From Tragulus kanchil (lineage: Eukaryota > Chordata > Mammalia > Artiodactyla > Tragulidae), in NCBI GenBank assembly GCA_022376925.1, contig JAIOJX010000026.1, forward strand, positions 250,229,330 to 250,293,329: a DNA stretch of 64,000 nt. The letters run 5' to 3'. The position numbers and the translations under genes are program-made. How positions within the stretch are numbered: the first letter of the stretch is position 1; each line of letters opens with the position of its first letter. This document shows positions 12,004 to 23,707 of this stretch, piece by piece. The notes under the pieces were generated by a model, which made no database searches, had not been told where the DNA came from, and worked only from the letters and a program-made list of their open reading frames with translations.

Positions 12004-12143
12004 CCAGGATTCATTTTTATGGATTAATTCTATATAATAAAACATGCCTGAAGTTGACTGTATTAACAGCCTTTCACAAGCCTCAAGATTAAACCTTTTT
12101 TGGGTGGAATAGAGCATACTTTGTCTCCTGATTCATTTTGTGG

Positions 12144-12299
12144 AAAGAGCCAAAACACTGGGATCACATAGTTTAGGAACTGAAGTTGCATGCTGTCGCC
12201 TCCCAGGCTCTGGGATCTTGAGCACATTATTATCTGAGCCCCAGTCCCCAGCTATAAAACAAGCGATACTACCTACCTATCCGATGAGGAGGTTGCAAA
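12144..12299 (+). mobile_element. MIR SINE, duplicated copy
   Basis: Same element as 11060-11215, shifted by 1084 in duplication D5. Confidence 0.8.
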
Positions 12300-12762
12300 T
12301 CATCACCAAGCTCAGACTGATGTTAAGTGGCAGAAAATTAAAGTGGAACGGGCTCTATTCAGAAGGTGAGGAGAAAATAAAAGGACAGATACAAAAGCAG
12401 GAAGGATGTGGCAAATGCAGAGTCAGGACCACAGTCAGCCTGCCTAGAATCAGGGCAAACCCCTCTGGAATCCTCTTTTTGGTTCTAATGATGCTTTGGG
12501 GTAGGGTGAGGTGAAGTGGGATGATGGGGATACGGTTGTTCCCAGAGCAAGCGCTATTACCAACACTACTTTATCTGTAAATATTTAAATCTCTGGATTC
12601 TTCCTCAAGCTATTTTATGAGTAACCACAGAGTAGAGACATTTTCCATACTCATAAATCCCCTCAAGTGTCATTAACCATTCAGTCCACTAAAGGAATTA
12701 TAGCCTCTTGATTTGGTTTCCTATTAATTAGAACACATAGCTTTGCACCAGGATTCATTTTT

Positions 12763-13092
12763 TTTTTTAAAGATTTATTTATTCATTTATTTATTTTAGG
12801 ACGGGGGTCAGGTTGGGGAGGGAGAGGAGTGGGCAGCCACTTCTATTGGTCTTTCATTTATCTATTTTCATCCGTCTTTGTTCTTTGGCTCCTGTGGGCC
12901 TCCCACTGCGGTGGCCTCTGTCGTTGCAGAGTGCCGGCTCTGGGCGCATGAGCTCCACAGCTCTGGCTCGGTAATTGGACACATCAGTCCAGCCACTCAG
13001 CGGCACATGGGATCTTTCCAGGCCAGGGATCGAACCGGCGCCCCTTGCACTGCAAGGCGGTGTCCTTACCCACTGGACCACCAGGGGAAGCC
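12763..13092 (-). mobile_element. CHR-like SINE with long 3' module, duplicated copy
   Basis: Same element as 11679-12003. The head is more intact here (gaaccggcgccccttgcac), so this is the more reliable copy. Target-site duplication ccaggattcattttt at 12748 and 13093. Confidence 0.92.
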
Positions 13093-13445
13093 CCAGGATT
13101 CATTTTTTATGGATTAATTCTATATAATAAAACATGCCTGAAGTTGACTGTATTAACAGCCTTTGCATCACAAGCCTCAAGATTCCAAACCTGTGATTAA
13201 TTTACATCAGCACAAGTTGAAACTTCAGCTTTTCCATCATTTGTGATATTGCAACCCTTAAGAAGCAACTTACCTGACAATTAATATGCTTAATCTATAT
13301 TTACCATCAGTAACCCAAAATCCCAACTGGGCCAGAATTTCTACAGTGAAAGTCTTTATGGTGGTTTTAATAACATCATTCTCATGGAAAATATGAACTA
13401 TCTGCCAAGCAACGATAAAAAGAAAAAAACAAATTCTATATAAAG

Positions 13446-13534
13446 TGTGTGTGTGTGTATATATATATACACACACACACACATGTGTATGTACACAATA
13501 TGCATATATATGTGTATATATACATATGTATATA
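13446..13534 (+). repeat. (TG)n/(TA)n/(CA)n microsatellite
   Basis: Runs of GT, then TA, then AC and mixed ATATGT units. It contains near-palindromic GTGT-TATA-ACAC sequence. Repeated at 14636-14724 by D6 with no length change. Confidence 0.9.
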
Positions 13535-14096
13535 TTTTGAAAACATATAAACTCTATGCCACACGTTTCTACCCTCGAAAAACAATTTCAGAAAAGTTAA
13601 AAGGGTGAGCAAATAGTCCTGCCTTCCCCCAGGTACAGGCTACACCACACCCAAATAAATTCTCTCACTCTAAGATGCTTAAGGCATCTTAGAGGAAGAC
13701 AAATTAGTCCTCCTCAGCAGCACTTTAAAGAGATAGGAGATCAGTATGAAAAAAAAAGTTAGCAATTGTCTCTGTTTACCATTCACACTGTCAACAATTC
13801 CGAGAAACATTCCACTGAGTTTCAGGTCACTAAACCCTTGTCCATTTTATAAATATTTGTCTCCTGATGTCGTGTTTATACATTCTAAATCCCAGAGGAA
13901 AATGATAATGTTCTATAAGTGTTAGAATGGTTTAGTTTCTAAAATTGGCAGGAAGGCAAGGTTCGCTTCTGTTAGTTCTAACTTTGAAAGCATTAAGTAT
14001 TGGGGGAGGGACCTTTGAGATAGCGTTTTTTTTGTTTTTTACCTTTTAGTTGTCTCAGGTGCATTTTTGTTGGTTCTACCAACACTGCTGTGCAGT

Positions 14097-14282
14097 CCCA
14101 TTGCGGTGGCCTCTGTCCAGAGTGCGGCTCTGGGCGCATGAGCTCCACAGCTCTGGCTCGGTAATTGGACACATCAGTCCAGCCACTCAGCGGCACATGG
14201 GATCTTTCCAGGCCAGGGATCGAACCGGCGCCCCTTGCACTGCAAGGCGGTGTCCTTACCCACTGGACCACCAGGGGAAGCC
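14097..14282 (-). mobile_element. CHR-like SINE, partial copy at duplication junction
   Basis: The head half of the SINE at 12763-13092 repeated by D6. Its tail half is missing because the duplicated unit starts inside the element, not because of an insertion event. Confidence 0.9.
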
Positions 14283-14635
14283 CCAGGATTCATTTTTTAT
14301 GGATTAATTCTATATAATAAAACATGCCTGAAGTTGACTGTATTAACAGCCTTTGCATCACAAGCCTCAAGATTCCAAACCTGTGATTAATTTACATCAG
14401 CACAAGTTGAAACTTCAGCTTTTCCATCATTTGTGATATTGCAACCCTTAAGAAGCAACTTACCTGACAATTAATATGCTTAATCTATATTTACCATCAG
14501 TAACCCAAAATCCCAACTGGGCCAGAATTTCTACAGTGAAAGTCTTTATGGTGGTTTTAATAACATCATTCTCATGGAAAATATGAACTATCTGCCAAGC
14601 AACGATAAAAAGAAAAAAACAAATTCTATATAAAG

Positions 14636-14724
14636 TGTGTGTGTGTGTATATATATATACACACACACACACATGTGTATGTACACAATATGCATATATA
14701 TGTGTATATATACATATGTATATA
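14636..14724 (+). repeat. (TG)n/(TA)n/(CA)n microsatellite, duplicated copy
   Basis: Identical in length to the tract at 13446-13534. Microsatellites mutate fast, so unchanged length argues against an old duplication. Confidence 0.9.
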
Positions 14725-14893
14725 TTTTGAAAACATATAAACTCTATGCCACACGTTTCTACCCTCGAAAAACAATTTCAGAAAAGTTAAAAGGGTGAGC
14801 AAATAGTCCTGCCTTCCCCCAGGTACAGGCTACACCACACCCAAATAAATTCTCTCACTCTAAGATGCTTAAGGCATCTTAGAGGAAGACAAA

Positions 14894-17035
14894 TTAGTCC
14901 TCCTCAGCAGCACTTTAAAGAGATAGGAGATCAGTATGAAAAAAAAAGTTAGCAATTGTCTCTGTTTACCATTCACACTGTCAACAATTCCGAGAAACAT
15001 TCCACTGAGTTTCAGGTCACTAAACCCTTGTCCATTTTATAAATATTTGTCTCCTGATGTCGTGTTTATACATTCTAAATCCCAGAGGAAAATGATAATG
15101 TTCTATAAGTGTTAGAATGGTTTAGTTTCTAAAATTGGCAGGAAGGCAAGGTTCGCTTCTGTTAGTTCTAACTTTGAAAGCATTAAGTATTGGGGGAGGG
15201 ACCTTTGAGATAGCGTTTTTTTTGTTTTTTACCTTTTAGTTGTCTCAGGTGCATTTTTGTTGGTTCTACCAACACTGCTGTGCAGTCAGGTTTATTTTAA
15301 GACAACACATTCTAGCATAAATTCAACTGTCTCTCCTAGAGTTATAGCCAAATTTAGACTGGCTTAACACAACCAGAAGGTGTCCTCCCATAGTTGTGTA
15401 TGTTGGATTTATGAAGAGTGGGTTAGATGCATGTCTAGAAGGTATTTTATTTCAAACATAATTTTGTATGGTGAACTTTCCTACACACACAAACACACTC
15501 TCAGAAAATGCTTTAACTTCTACTTTAGAGTTGCAGTCAATTTTTAATGCCTTTGGCAAAGACAAGATCCAATAGATAAGATAACTTAGGGGGGGAAAGG
15601 AGAAATAAATATAAATATTCCATGGAAATGGCCTGTCAGGTGGGGAAATGCTTCCATAATCTCCGTATGTGAATATATTCTCTCTGAAGAGAGATAGATG
15701 GTTCCCAACTCTGACGTTTATTGTACCTCAAACATCAACAATGGTAAGGAAACTAAGTATACACTACACATTTACTGTCATTTCTCAAATAACTATGAAT
15801 TCATGTACACATATATATCTCCACATGTAATACATACTATATGAATATATCATCAATCCATATATAATAAAAATAGAACTACAACCTTTGGTGAAGGTTC
15901 TATTATTATTATTTTAGTAAATAACCAGCACTCCACACCTTACCCTACTCATGTACACATACTATACTTTTATCAGGAGATTAGTCCTCCTCAGCAGCAC
16001 TTTAAAGAGATAGGAGATCAGTATGAAAAGTTAGCAATTGTCTCTGTTTACCATTCACACTGTCAACAATTCCGAGAAACATTCCACTGAGTTTCAGGTC
16101 ACTAAACCCTTGTCCATTTTATAAATATTTGTCTCCTGATGTCGTGTTTATACATTCTAAATCCCAGAGGAAAATGATAATGTTCTATAAGTGTTAGAAT
16201 GGTTTAGTTTCTAAAATTGGCAGGAAGGCAAGGTTCGCTTCTGTTAGTTCTAACTTTGAAAGCATTAAGTATTGGGGGAGGGACCTTTGAGATAGCGTTT
16301 TTTTTGTTTTTTACCTTTTAGTTGTCTCAGGTGCATTTTTGTTGGTTCTACCAACACTGCTGTGCAGTCAGGTTTATTTTAAGACAACACATTCTAGCAT
16401 AAATTCAACTGTCTCTCCTAGAGTTATAGCCAAATTTAGACTGGCTTAACACAACCAGAAGGTGTCCTCCCATAGTTGTGTATGTTGGATTTATGAAGAG
16501 TGGGTTAGATGCATGTCTAGAAGGTATTTTATTTCAAACATAATTTTGTATGGTGAACTTTCCTACACACACAAACACACTCTCAGAAAATGCTTTAACT
16601 TCTACTTTAGAGTTGCAGTCAATTTTTAATGCCTTTGGCAAAGACAAGATCCAATAGATAAGATAACTTAGGGGGGGAAAGGAGAAATAAATATAAATAT
16701 TCCATGGAAATGGCCTGTCAGGTGGGGAAATGCTTCCATAATCTCCGTATGTGAATATATTCTCTCTGAAGAGAGATAGATGGTTCCCAACTCTGACGTT
16801 TATTGTACCTCAAACATCAACAATGGTAAGGAAACTAAGTATACACTACACATTTACTGTCATTTCTCAAATAACTATGAATTCATGTACACATATATAT
16901 CTCCACATGTAATACATACTATATGAATATATCATCAATCCATATATAATAAAAATAGAACTACAACCTTTGGTGAAGGTTCTAATTATTATTATTATTT
17001 TTAGTAAATAACCAGCACTCCACACCTTACCCTAC
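14894..17035 (+). repeat. Tandem direct duplication D7 (period ~1082-1087)
   Basis: Unit A starts at 14894 inside unit B of D6; unit B runs 15981-17035. About 32 bases at 15949-15980 match neither flank well. An A tract is 9 long at 14939 and 4 long at 16025. The segment 13704-14096 therefore occurs three times. Confidence 0.95.
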
Positions 17036-17080
17036 CTCCAAGTGTCCTCCATCATTAACTCTCTTCTCCTACACTGTGGT
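15288..17080. other. Unassigned sequence, no gene seen
   Basis: AT-rich sequence with no recognised element apart from the D7 duplication. It includes short TATATA and ATT runs (15810-15915 and 16892-17005). Confidence 0.55.
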
Positions 17081-17084
17081 TAAA

Positions 17085-17490
17085 ACCCAGGATGTGGGCA
17101 GAACTGCCCAAGTTAGAATTGAGGCCCTGACATTTGCAACTGTTAGTGCCTTAGGCACATAACTTAATGTGCCTCATTTACTTCATCTGCAGAACTAAGA
17201 TAAAAAGAATTGGACCTGCTTCACAGAGTAATAATCATAAGGACTGAATGAATGAATATACACAAAGCACTCAGAGCAGAACCTGATATATGAGCACCAT
17301 GAAAAGGTGTGTGCTAGTTACTCAAGTCGTATCTGACTCTTTGCAACTTCATGGACTGCAGCCTGCCAGGCTCCTCTGTCCATGGAATTCTCCAGGCAAG
17401 GACCCTACAGTGGGTTGCCCTTTCCTGCTCCACCATGAAAGGGTAAGTCATTACTATTATTGATGCTGTTGCTACTATTAGAACTAGAAT
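17085..17490 (+). mobile_element. MIR SINE split by a Bov-tA fragment
   Basis: MIR-like order: 'aacttaatgtgcctcattta', 'cttcatctgcagaactaaga', 'ggacctgcttcacagagtaa', 'aagcactcagagcagaacct', then after the insertion 'taagtcattactattattga'. The inserted piece is 17309-17430. Confidence 0.82.
17309..17430 (-). mobile_element. Bov-tA SINE fragment inserted in MIR
   Basis: Contains 'gtatctgactctttgcaact', 'catggactgcag', 'caggctcctctgtccatgg', and stops in the middle of the element, so it is 5' truncated. A target-site duplication of caccatgaaa-(a/g)ggt flanks it at 17295 and 17431, which shows a genuine insertion into the MIR. Confidence 0.93.
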
Positions 17491-18815
17491 CTTGACTTTC
17501 ATGATACTCGCTTTCTTGCTTTTCTTAATAGTTCTTACATTTATGGACTAAAAAACAGTTACTTTGATTTGTTTTTGAATTCCCTTCTCTTCTCACTATG
17601 GAAGACAGAAGAGAATGCACAGGAGAGGGTGGTGCTAAACAAGCTCTAATGGACATCCGAACTTCTTGACCTCAAGAACAAAGGAGAAATGACCTACAAT
17701 ACTCGCAACGAACTGCAATCCAGCCCTCCTTCAAGGCAGGACTGAAAACCAGTGGCCAGTCCAAGGATCCTTCAACCAGTAGAGTCTAATCCACAGACTT
17801 AAGGGAAACCTTCACACTGATGACAAGTGTGCAGACTCCACCACCAGGGCTTATCTATCCACTGAGAACAAGTCACCAACAATCAACTAGCCAACTGACA
17901 TCTTGAAATGAATACACATACTGTCCTTTATCAATACAGGTACATCTGTGAACATCTACCAAGAACACTATGGAGCCATTTATACAGTAAAATCTAAAGA
18001 TGAAAACCGAATTGTCCTATCTGGAACTCACTCAAGTCCTTCAAACACATAAAATTAACACAGTGAAGCCCCAGCATTCAGACAAAGACAAGCTGGCAGA
18101 GGAACGTAAACATGATGGAGTAAATTAAGGCCATTCAATATCTAGTAGTAATCACTGAGGAATCATATTTCCTCACAATAGCCAGCCAAATAAAAACTAT
18201 ACTAGGAAAGACCACAGACTTTTTTAAAAAATGCTTAACCTGAAGGCTTTACCTAAAAGAGCATAGTCTGCCTACGGATCTTACCCTGCTACCTTTAGTC
18301 ACAAGAGTAGCAACTATACTTGAGATACTATGGTCACAGCCACTTGGTGTGGCCTCGGAGGGAGAGTCTGCCGCCAGGAACCTCAAGACTGCTCACAGTT
18401 CACATGGCGTTTCCGAAAGGGGAACACAGGAAGCACCTAAAACCATGACCTACTGCTCTCCCCTATTCATTTTATTCACCATTTTCACTCTGCTGTCAAA
18501 GCTTTCCATTGCAGCAGAGTCGCATGGGCTAGCTTTGCACCCATGCGACAACACCCCATTGCCTCTTCTGGAGGCCCACTGTAAGGTACAATGAATCACT
18601 GGTAATTCATATTGTGTTTCATTCACACTGCACCCAAGAACAGGACCAGCCATAAGGAAGTTAATTCCTCAAGCTTTAGGCTTCTTTCACCTGTGAATGA
18701 GGCTACAGATACCAACTTCCTAATATATGTAAAGTCTGTGGCATTAAGACTTAGCATAAAAGTAAACACCCAAACACCTGTTCCTCCCATCCCGTACCAT
18801 ACATCAAAAAGTCAA
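17491..18815. other. Unassigned sequence, no gene seen
   Basis: No repeat family recognised. Frames of 81 (plus) and 67 (minus) codons overlap on opposite strands and have no domain. The part from 17838 is included in duplication D8. Confidence 0.55.
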
Positions 18816-20032
18816 AACAAGGACTTTCCTGGTGATCCCGTAGCTAAGACTCCCTGCCCTCAAGGCAGGGGCCTGGGTTCTATCCCGGCCCAGGGAGCTA
18901 GATCGTCCATGCTGCAACTAAGAGTACACATGCCACCACCAGGGCTTATCTATCCACTGAGAACAAGTCACCAACAATCAACTAGCCAACTGACATCTTG
19001 AAATGAATACACATACTGTCCTTTATCAATACAGGTACATCTGTGAACATCTACCAAGAACACTATGGAGCCATTTATACAGTAAAATCTAAAGATGAAA
19101 ACCGAATTGTCCTATCTGGAACTCACTCAAGTCCTTCAAACACATAAAATTAACACAGTGAAGCCCCAGCATTCAGACAAAGACAAGCTGGCAGAGGAAC
19201 GTAAACATGATGGAGTAAATTAAGGCCATTCAATATCTAGTAGTAATCACTGAGGAATCATATTTCCTCACAATAGCCAGCCAAATAAAAACTATACTAG
19301 GAAAGACCACAGACTTTTTTAAAAAATGCTTAACCTGAAGGCTTTACCTAAAAGAGCATAGTCTGCCTACGGATCTTACCCTGCTACCTTTAGTCACAAG
19401 AGTAGCAACTATACTTGAGATACTATGGTCACAGCCACTTGGTGTGGCCTCGGAGGGAGAGTCTGCCGCCAGGAACCTCAAGACTGCTCACAGTTCACAT
19501 GGCGTTTCCGAAAGGGGAACACAGGAAGCACCTAAAACCATGACCTACTGCTCTCCCCTATTCATTTTATTCACCATTTTCACTCTGCTGTCAAAGCTTT
19601 CCATTGCAGCAGAGTCGCATGGGCTAGCTTTGCACCCATGCGACAACACCCCATTGCCTCTTCTGGAGGCCCACTGTAAGGTACAATGAATCACTGGTAA
19701 TTCATATTGTGTTTCATTCACACTGCACCCAAGAACAGGACCAGCCATAAGGAAGTTAATTCCTCAAGCTTTAGGCTTCTTTCACCTGTGAATGAGGCTA
19801 CAGATACCAACTTCCTAATATATGTAAAGTCTGTGGCATTAAGACTTAGCATAAAAGTAAACACCCAAACACCTGTTCCCTCCCCATCCCGTACCATACA
19901 TCAAAAAGTCAAAACAAGGACTTTCCTGGTGATCCCGTAGCTAAGACTCCCTGCCCTCAAGGCAGGGGCCTGGGTTCTATCCCGGCCCAGGGAGCTAGAT
20001 CGTCCATGCTGCAACTAAGAGTACACATGCCA
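17838..20032 (+). repeat. Tandem direct duplication D8 (period 1095)
   Basis: Unit A is 17838-18932 and unit B 18933-20032, with only 'cca' shared at the breakpoint. The break falls inside a SINE, so the first SINE copy is truncated. Confidence 0.96.
18818..18935 (+). mobile_element. CHR-type SINE, copy truncated at D8 junction
   Basis: Begins 'ggactttcctggtgatcccg', then 'gctaagactccctgccctca' and 'ggttctatcccgg'. It stops abruptly where unit B of D8 begins. Confidence 0.85.
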
Positions 20033-20091
20033 CAACAACAACAAAAACCCACATGCCACAAAATAAATAATTTTTTTTTAAAAAAAAAAAA
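19912..20091 (+). mobile_element. CHR-type SINE, full copy
   Basis: Same element as at 18818, here complete, ending with 'cacaaaataaataa' and a T/A-rich tail. Compared with copy 1, the sequence just before it at 19878 has two extra bases (ttccctcccc for ttcctccc). Confidence 0.88.
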
Positions 20092-23048
20092 GGCAAAGTA
20101 GCTTCTATTTCAAACTCAAAGGAAACAGAGACAGGACTAGCTCATCGGAACCTCTTCAGAGCTGCTTTCCACACCACTCAAATAGCACTTCTTTTCTCCA
20201 CAGACCCCGGGCCTTAAATGGCTGTGGGACAGTAAGTGCCCAAAGTCAGGTGTCCTTAGTGGTCCAGGTTCTGAGGGCCTGACTCAGATAAAGGGCTTAG
20301 AAATCTCACAGAGTTTGAACAGAACTGAGCCAAGCCTTTGTCACTCTCCAGAAGGAGATTTTCTTTTTTTCCTCTAAGTTTGAGCATGGAAATTCAGAGA
20401 TACTTGGGGGCAGGGAGGTATGAGAGCTTGAGTCTGTGAGCCTTTGACTTCTCCTCGTTCTTAGGTAGAACTCTCAAACTTTAAGAATCCTAACCCTGAG
20501 ATACATTTTTTAGAACTTAACAAGTTCCCTTTGTCACAACCCCAAATCAGCCCAGACACACAGGCCTGGAAACTACCAGCCAACTTCATTCTGTGAGCAC
20601 CCATTAAGTTTTAATCAGATGTGGCTCAATTTCTGGAACAGTGAGCATTAAGAAGGGCTCCTCAAGGAAAGGGGGCAAAAGGGGAGAGGCTGGGGGAGGA
20701 GGAACCGAGCTGAAGAACCGCCCCCGAGCCCACCCTGGCACACAGCCTCTCGACTCTGCCCCTCTCTGCAGCTGTTGTCTCCCACAGTTGGCACGGAGCG
20801 CTGCCAGTCTGGGACCGGCTTCCAGCGAGGACAGCATTGTTTTATTGGCTACTTAGGCAGTGCACACACCATTAATGGAGTTTTTATCTCTCCATTTTCC
20901 TGTCCATACAGAACCAGCCAGTCTGACTCTGTTATTATCATTAAGAAAGCTTTTTTTTTTTTCCCTTCCCCACACACACTCTTTAATCCAAACAACATCT
21001 GGGAACTTCAGCCTCTATCATATAAAAGGGAAACAGATTTAGAGGGTAATGGTGGGGGGAGTGGAATACTGTTCCAGCCACACTGAACAACAACCGAATC
21101 CCAACAGCCCAACTTCTCTGGAGCCACCTAGTATCACCGAAACACGGCTCACTTCAACACGCAAGGCACTTTCCACCGTGGTGCTTTAAACCTCCTTGAG
21201 ACCTTGACTGTCTGGAAAAAAATCCTATGTGGACATGTAGCTTTTTGTAACTGTTTTCTTTGTTGTTTGTTTTCTTTAGGTCATGCAGCTAGTGAGATCT
21301 CCGTTCCCCAACCAGGAACTGAATGTCGGGCACGGCTGTTAAGAGACTTCCCAATGTGTTCCTTTTCAAAAAAGAAGAAGAAAATGTTACTGCTGCTTTC
21401 CTAGATGGCAAATTCACTTGGGAATAAAAGAATAATATTTAGAAGGTAATTTTTTAAAGGAATGCTTGTGGGGGGAGAAAGGGAATAAAAAATAAAAACC
21501 CTTTACGAGACATTACTAGGGAGGCCATCTCTAGTGTACAAATAGAAAAGATGGCGCCATTAAACCCAGAAAACAAGTCCTCCTGTAACAGACAGCCATC
21601 TCCCCTATCCTTTAAGTGTGCTTTTTGCTTAGATCATGCTCCGTGAGTCACGGAATCAATACAGGATAATGCACAGCCACCCTGCAGATTCACAGAGCAG
21701 AGCAGGTTCAAGCCCCATGGCTCCTCTGTCCCTTTCCTATCTCCACACGTGCTTCTGGGGGAAATGCTCTCCACTTCACGCTCGAAGCTGCCCTGTGGGC
21801 ACGCCAATGTTGGTCCTTTCAGCATCAATTTCTACCTGAGCAGAACCTAAAAGCTACAGACCTAAATAAGCAGATGTCATGCACCTCAACCCTACTTCTT
21901 TCTGAGTTTTCTAGAATGCATGGAGAATAGCCAAGGTTAGCTGAGATTTACTTCCCCAAAAATGCTCATCACCAAGGGGAAGACACAGTCGGAACTGAAC
22001 ATATTAGGAAAGCCAACATTCGACCGTCAGCAAAGGTTAACAGCTTAGTTTTAATTTATCTGTTTGTCCCATTCAGCAAAAAGGAGGAGGAAATCACTGA
22101 CTGTCTGAGCCACAGGCTCCCGCTCGCCTTAGAGCCCCTGAAGTCTGCGGCTAATGACAGTCTCAGTAACCTGATCCTGGCACAGTGGGACTCAGTAAGC
22201 ACAGGCCTCTCTGGTCTCGCCTTTCCATTGTCCCACCCTGCAGGGCCAGCTGTTTCTGACAGCCGAATTGCTGCGTGCTAAGCAGTGAATGCTGTCAGAG
22301 AAGGAATTTTCATTTCTATAATGCATAGGCCTCTATGGACAAATTATCCAGCTTATGGTGCTGGCTGCAGGATGCTGCTCCGGGCTTGAAGCACTGCCAA
22401 AATGCAGTCTCTCCTCCTCCCTTCTCCCCAGCCCCGAGCTGTCAAGGCCGTCACCCAAAATGAATCGGAGTGGCCAGAGAGAAACAGGACACGTGCTTTC
22501 AGGGACAAACAAAACATATGTCAAGACTGGCGATCGGGCTACAGCCTTTGATGTAATGGTACACAGAGAAAGCTAACTGTGCTAATGTCACACCACAGAG
22601 CTACCTAGTGCGGCATCCATTAAGACCTGCTGTCATTCGATTCCCTGCAGTGAGTATCTCTGAGGCATCAGCAAAATCACTGGTCCTGTGCTTCAGAGGG
22701 ATGTCAGACTCACCCAGAAAACACATTCAGCACTTAGAAGGGAGTGACCACCAAGCAACAATCCAGGACACGGAAAAACAATACTCTTCCATGATGACAA
22801 AGGCCCTCAACATGTGACGTATAGAATCATTTTGTAGGAACCATTTGCCTCCCCAGTTTCTGTCCACACCACCTTCCACCTTCAAGCAGCAACCCCTGAC
22901 TTTGGGCTGGGGCTACAGCTCCTCTATTTTGAGAGTATGGCAGGGTAGAGGACCTAGACCAACTAGCACATTACATTCTACTAAGGGTGGGATGTGGCTT
23001 ATGCTGGTCCAATCAGAGTGAGTGACCCTTGGGATTTTACAGGAACTG
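20092..23048. other. Repeat-poor, unduplicated interval
   Basis: Nearly 3 kb with no recognised young repeat except a decayed SINE at 21258-21352. G+C is locally raised at 20640-20840 and 22080-22470. No convincing exon: the frames of 103, 77 and 73 codons show no domain. A segment at 22900-23048 has a 'ggtccaatcagagtgagtga' block like that found in some old mammalian repeats, but I cannot name the family. A candidate place for regulatory sequence (see findings). Confidence 0.5.
21258..21352 (-). mobile_element. Decayed CHR-type SINE
   Basis: Reverse-orientation pattern 'gtgagatctccgttcccc', 'accaggaactgaatgtcggg', 'gttaagagacttccc' resembles the complement of a short CHR-type head. Considerably diverged. 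Confidence 0.55.
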
Positions 23049-23355
23049 CTAGAAAACAAAGTTTGATTTTTCCCATTATACTTGAACCTCGGAGAATATG
23101 TCAAGGTCATTTTGCTACCAGGAAAGGAGCAACCTGCCTGAGAAGGGAGCTGACAAAGGAAGGAGAATTAGGAGGAGATAACAGGGTCCTGGGACACTGC
23201 TGAAGTCCTGGGTCAACCCAGATCTGAAACCTGCCCCAGACTCACAGGTATGGCCATTCTCATCTCACTAAGGCTAACCTGGGTGGTGCTTCCTGCCTCT
23301 TGCAAATGCAGACTAACAGATGAACTATCATCCCATCCTAGGAACACCCGTGTCA

Positions 23356-23573
23356 TTGTTGTTGCTGTTACTCAGTCGTGTCCAAGTCTTTGTGACCCCA
23401 TGGACTGTAACAAGCCAGGCTCCTCTGTCTATGAGATTTCTCAAGCAAGAATACTGGAGTGGGTTGCCATTTCCTCCTCCAGAGGATCTTCCTGACCCAG
23501 GGATTGAGCCTATATCTCCTGTGTCACCACATTGGCAGGAGGATTCTTTTACCACTGAACCACCAAGGAAGCC
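23356..23573 (-). mobile_element. Bov-tA SINE, copy 1
   Basis: Near full-length reverse element: 'gttactcagtcgtgtccaag', 'catggactgtaacaagcc', 'aatactggagtgggttgcc', 'ggaggattcttttaccactg', 'aaggaagccc'. The minus-strand 87-codon frame (MPGEFQGFLGGSVVKE…) is a reading of this SINE. Confidence 0.95.
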
Positions 23574-23707
23574 CTGGAATTCTCCAGGCAAGAATACCGG
23601 AGTAGGTAACCAGTCCCGTCTCTAGGGATCTTCCTGACCCAGGGATCGAATCCAGGTCTCCTGCATTGCAGGCAGATTCTCCACTGTCTGAGCCACCAGG
23701 GAAGCAC
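23574..23707 (-). mobile_element. Bov-tA SINE, partial, abutting the first
   Basis: A second, 3'-incomplete reverse element starts immediately after the first: 'ttctccaggcaagaataccg', 'gatcgaatccaggtctcctg', 'cactgtctgagccaccaggg'. It lacks the catggactgtag module. Directly abutting, same orientation. Confidence 0.92.

Larger units (their letters stand above)
11028..13192 (+). repeat. Tandem direct duplication D5 (period 1084)
   Basis: Unit A is 11028-12111 and unit B 12112-13192, both beginning 'gagcatactttgtctcctg'. The last ~270 bases of A carry many small deletions relative to B (for example gaaccgcgccttgc for gaaccggcgccccttgc), ending in the unmatched 'tttttgggtggaata'. The errors cluster at the end of unit A. 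Confidence 0.95.
12902..15287 (+). repeat. Tandem direct duplication D6 (period ~1190)
   Basis: Unit A is 12902-14096 and unit B 14097-15287. The break falls inside the SINE, so B opens with a truncated SINE directly after 'tgctgtgcagtc'. The first bases of B lack a few residues found in A (tgtccagagtgcgg for tgtcgttgcagagtgccgg). The longest period in the window. Confidence 0.95.
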
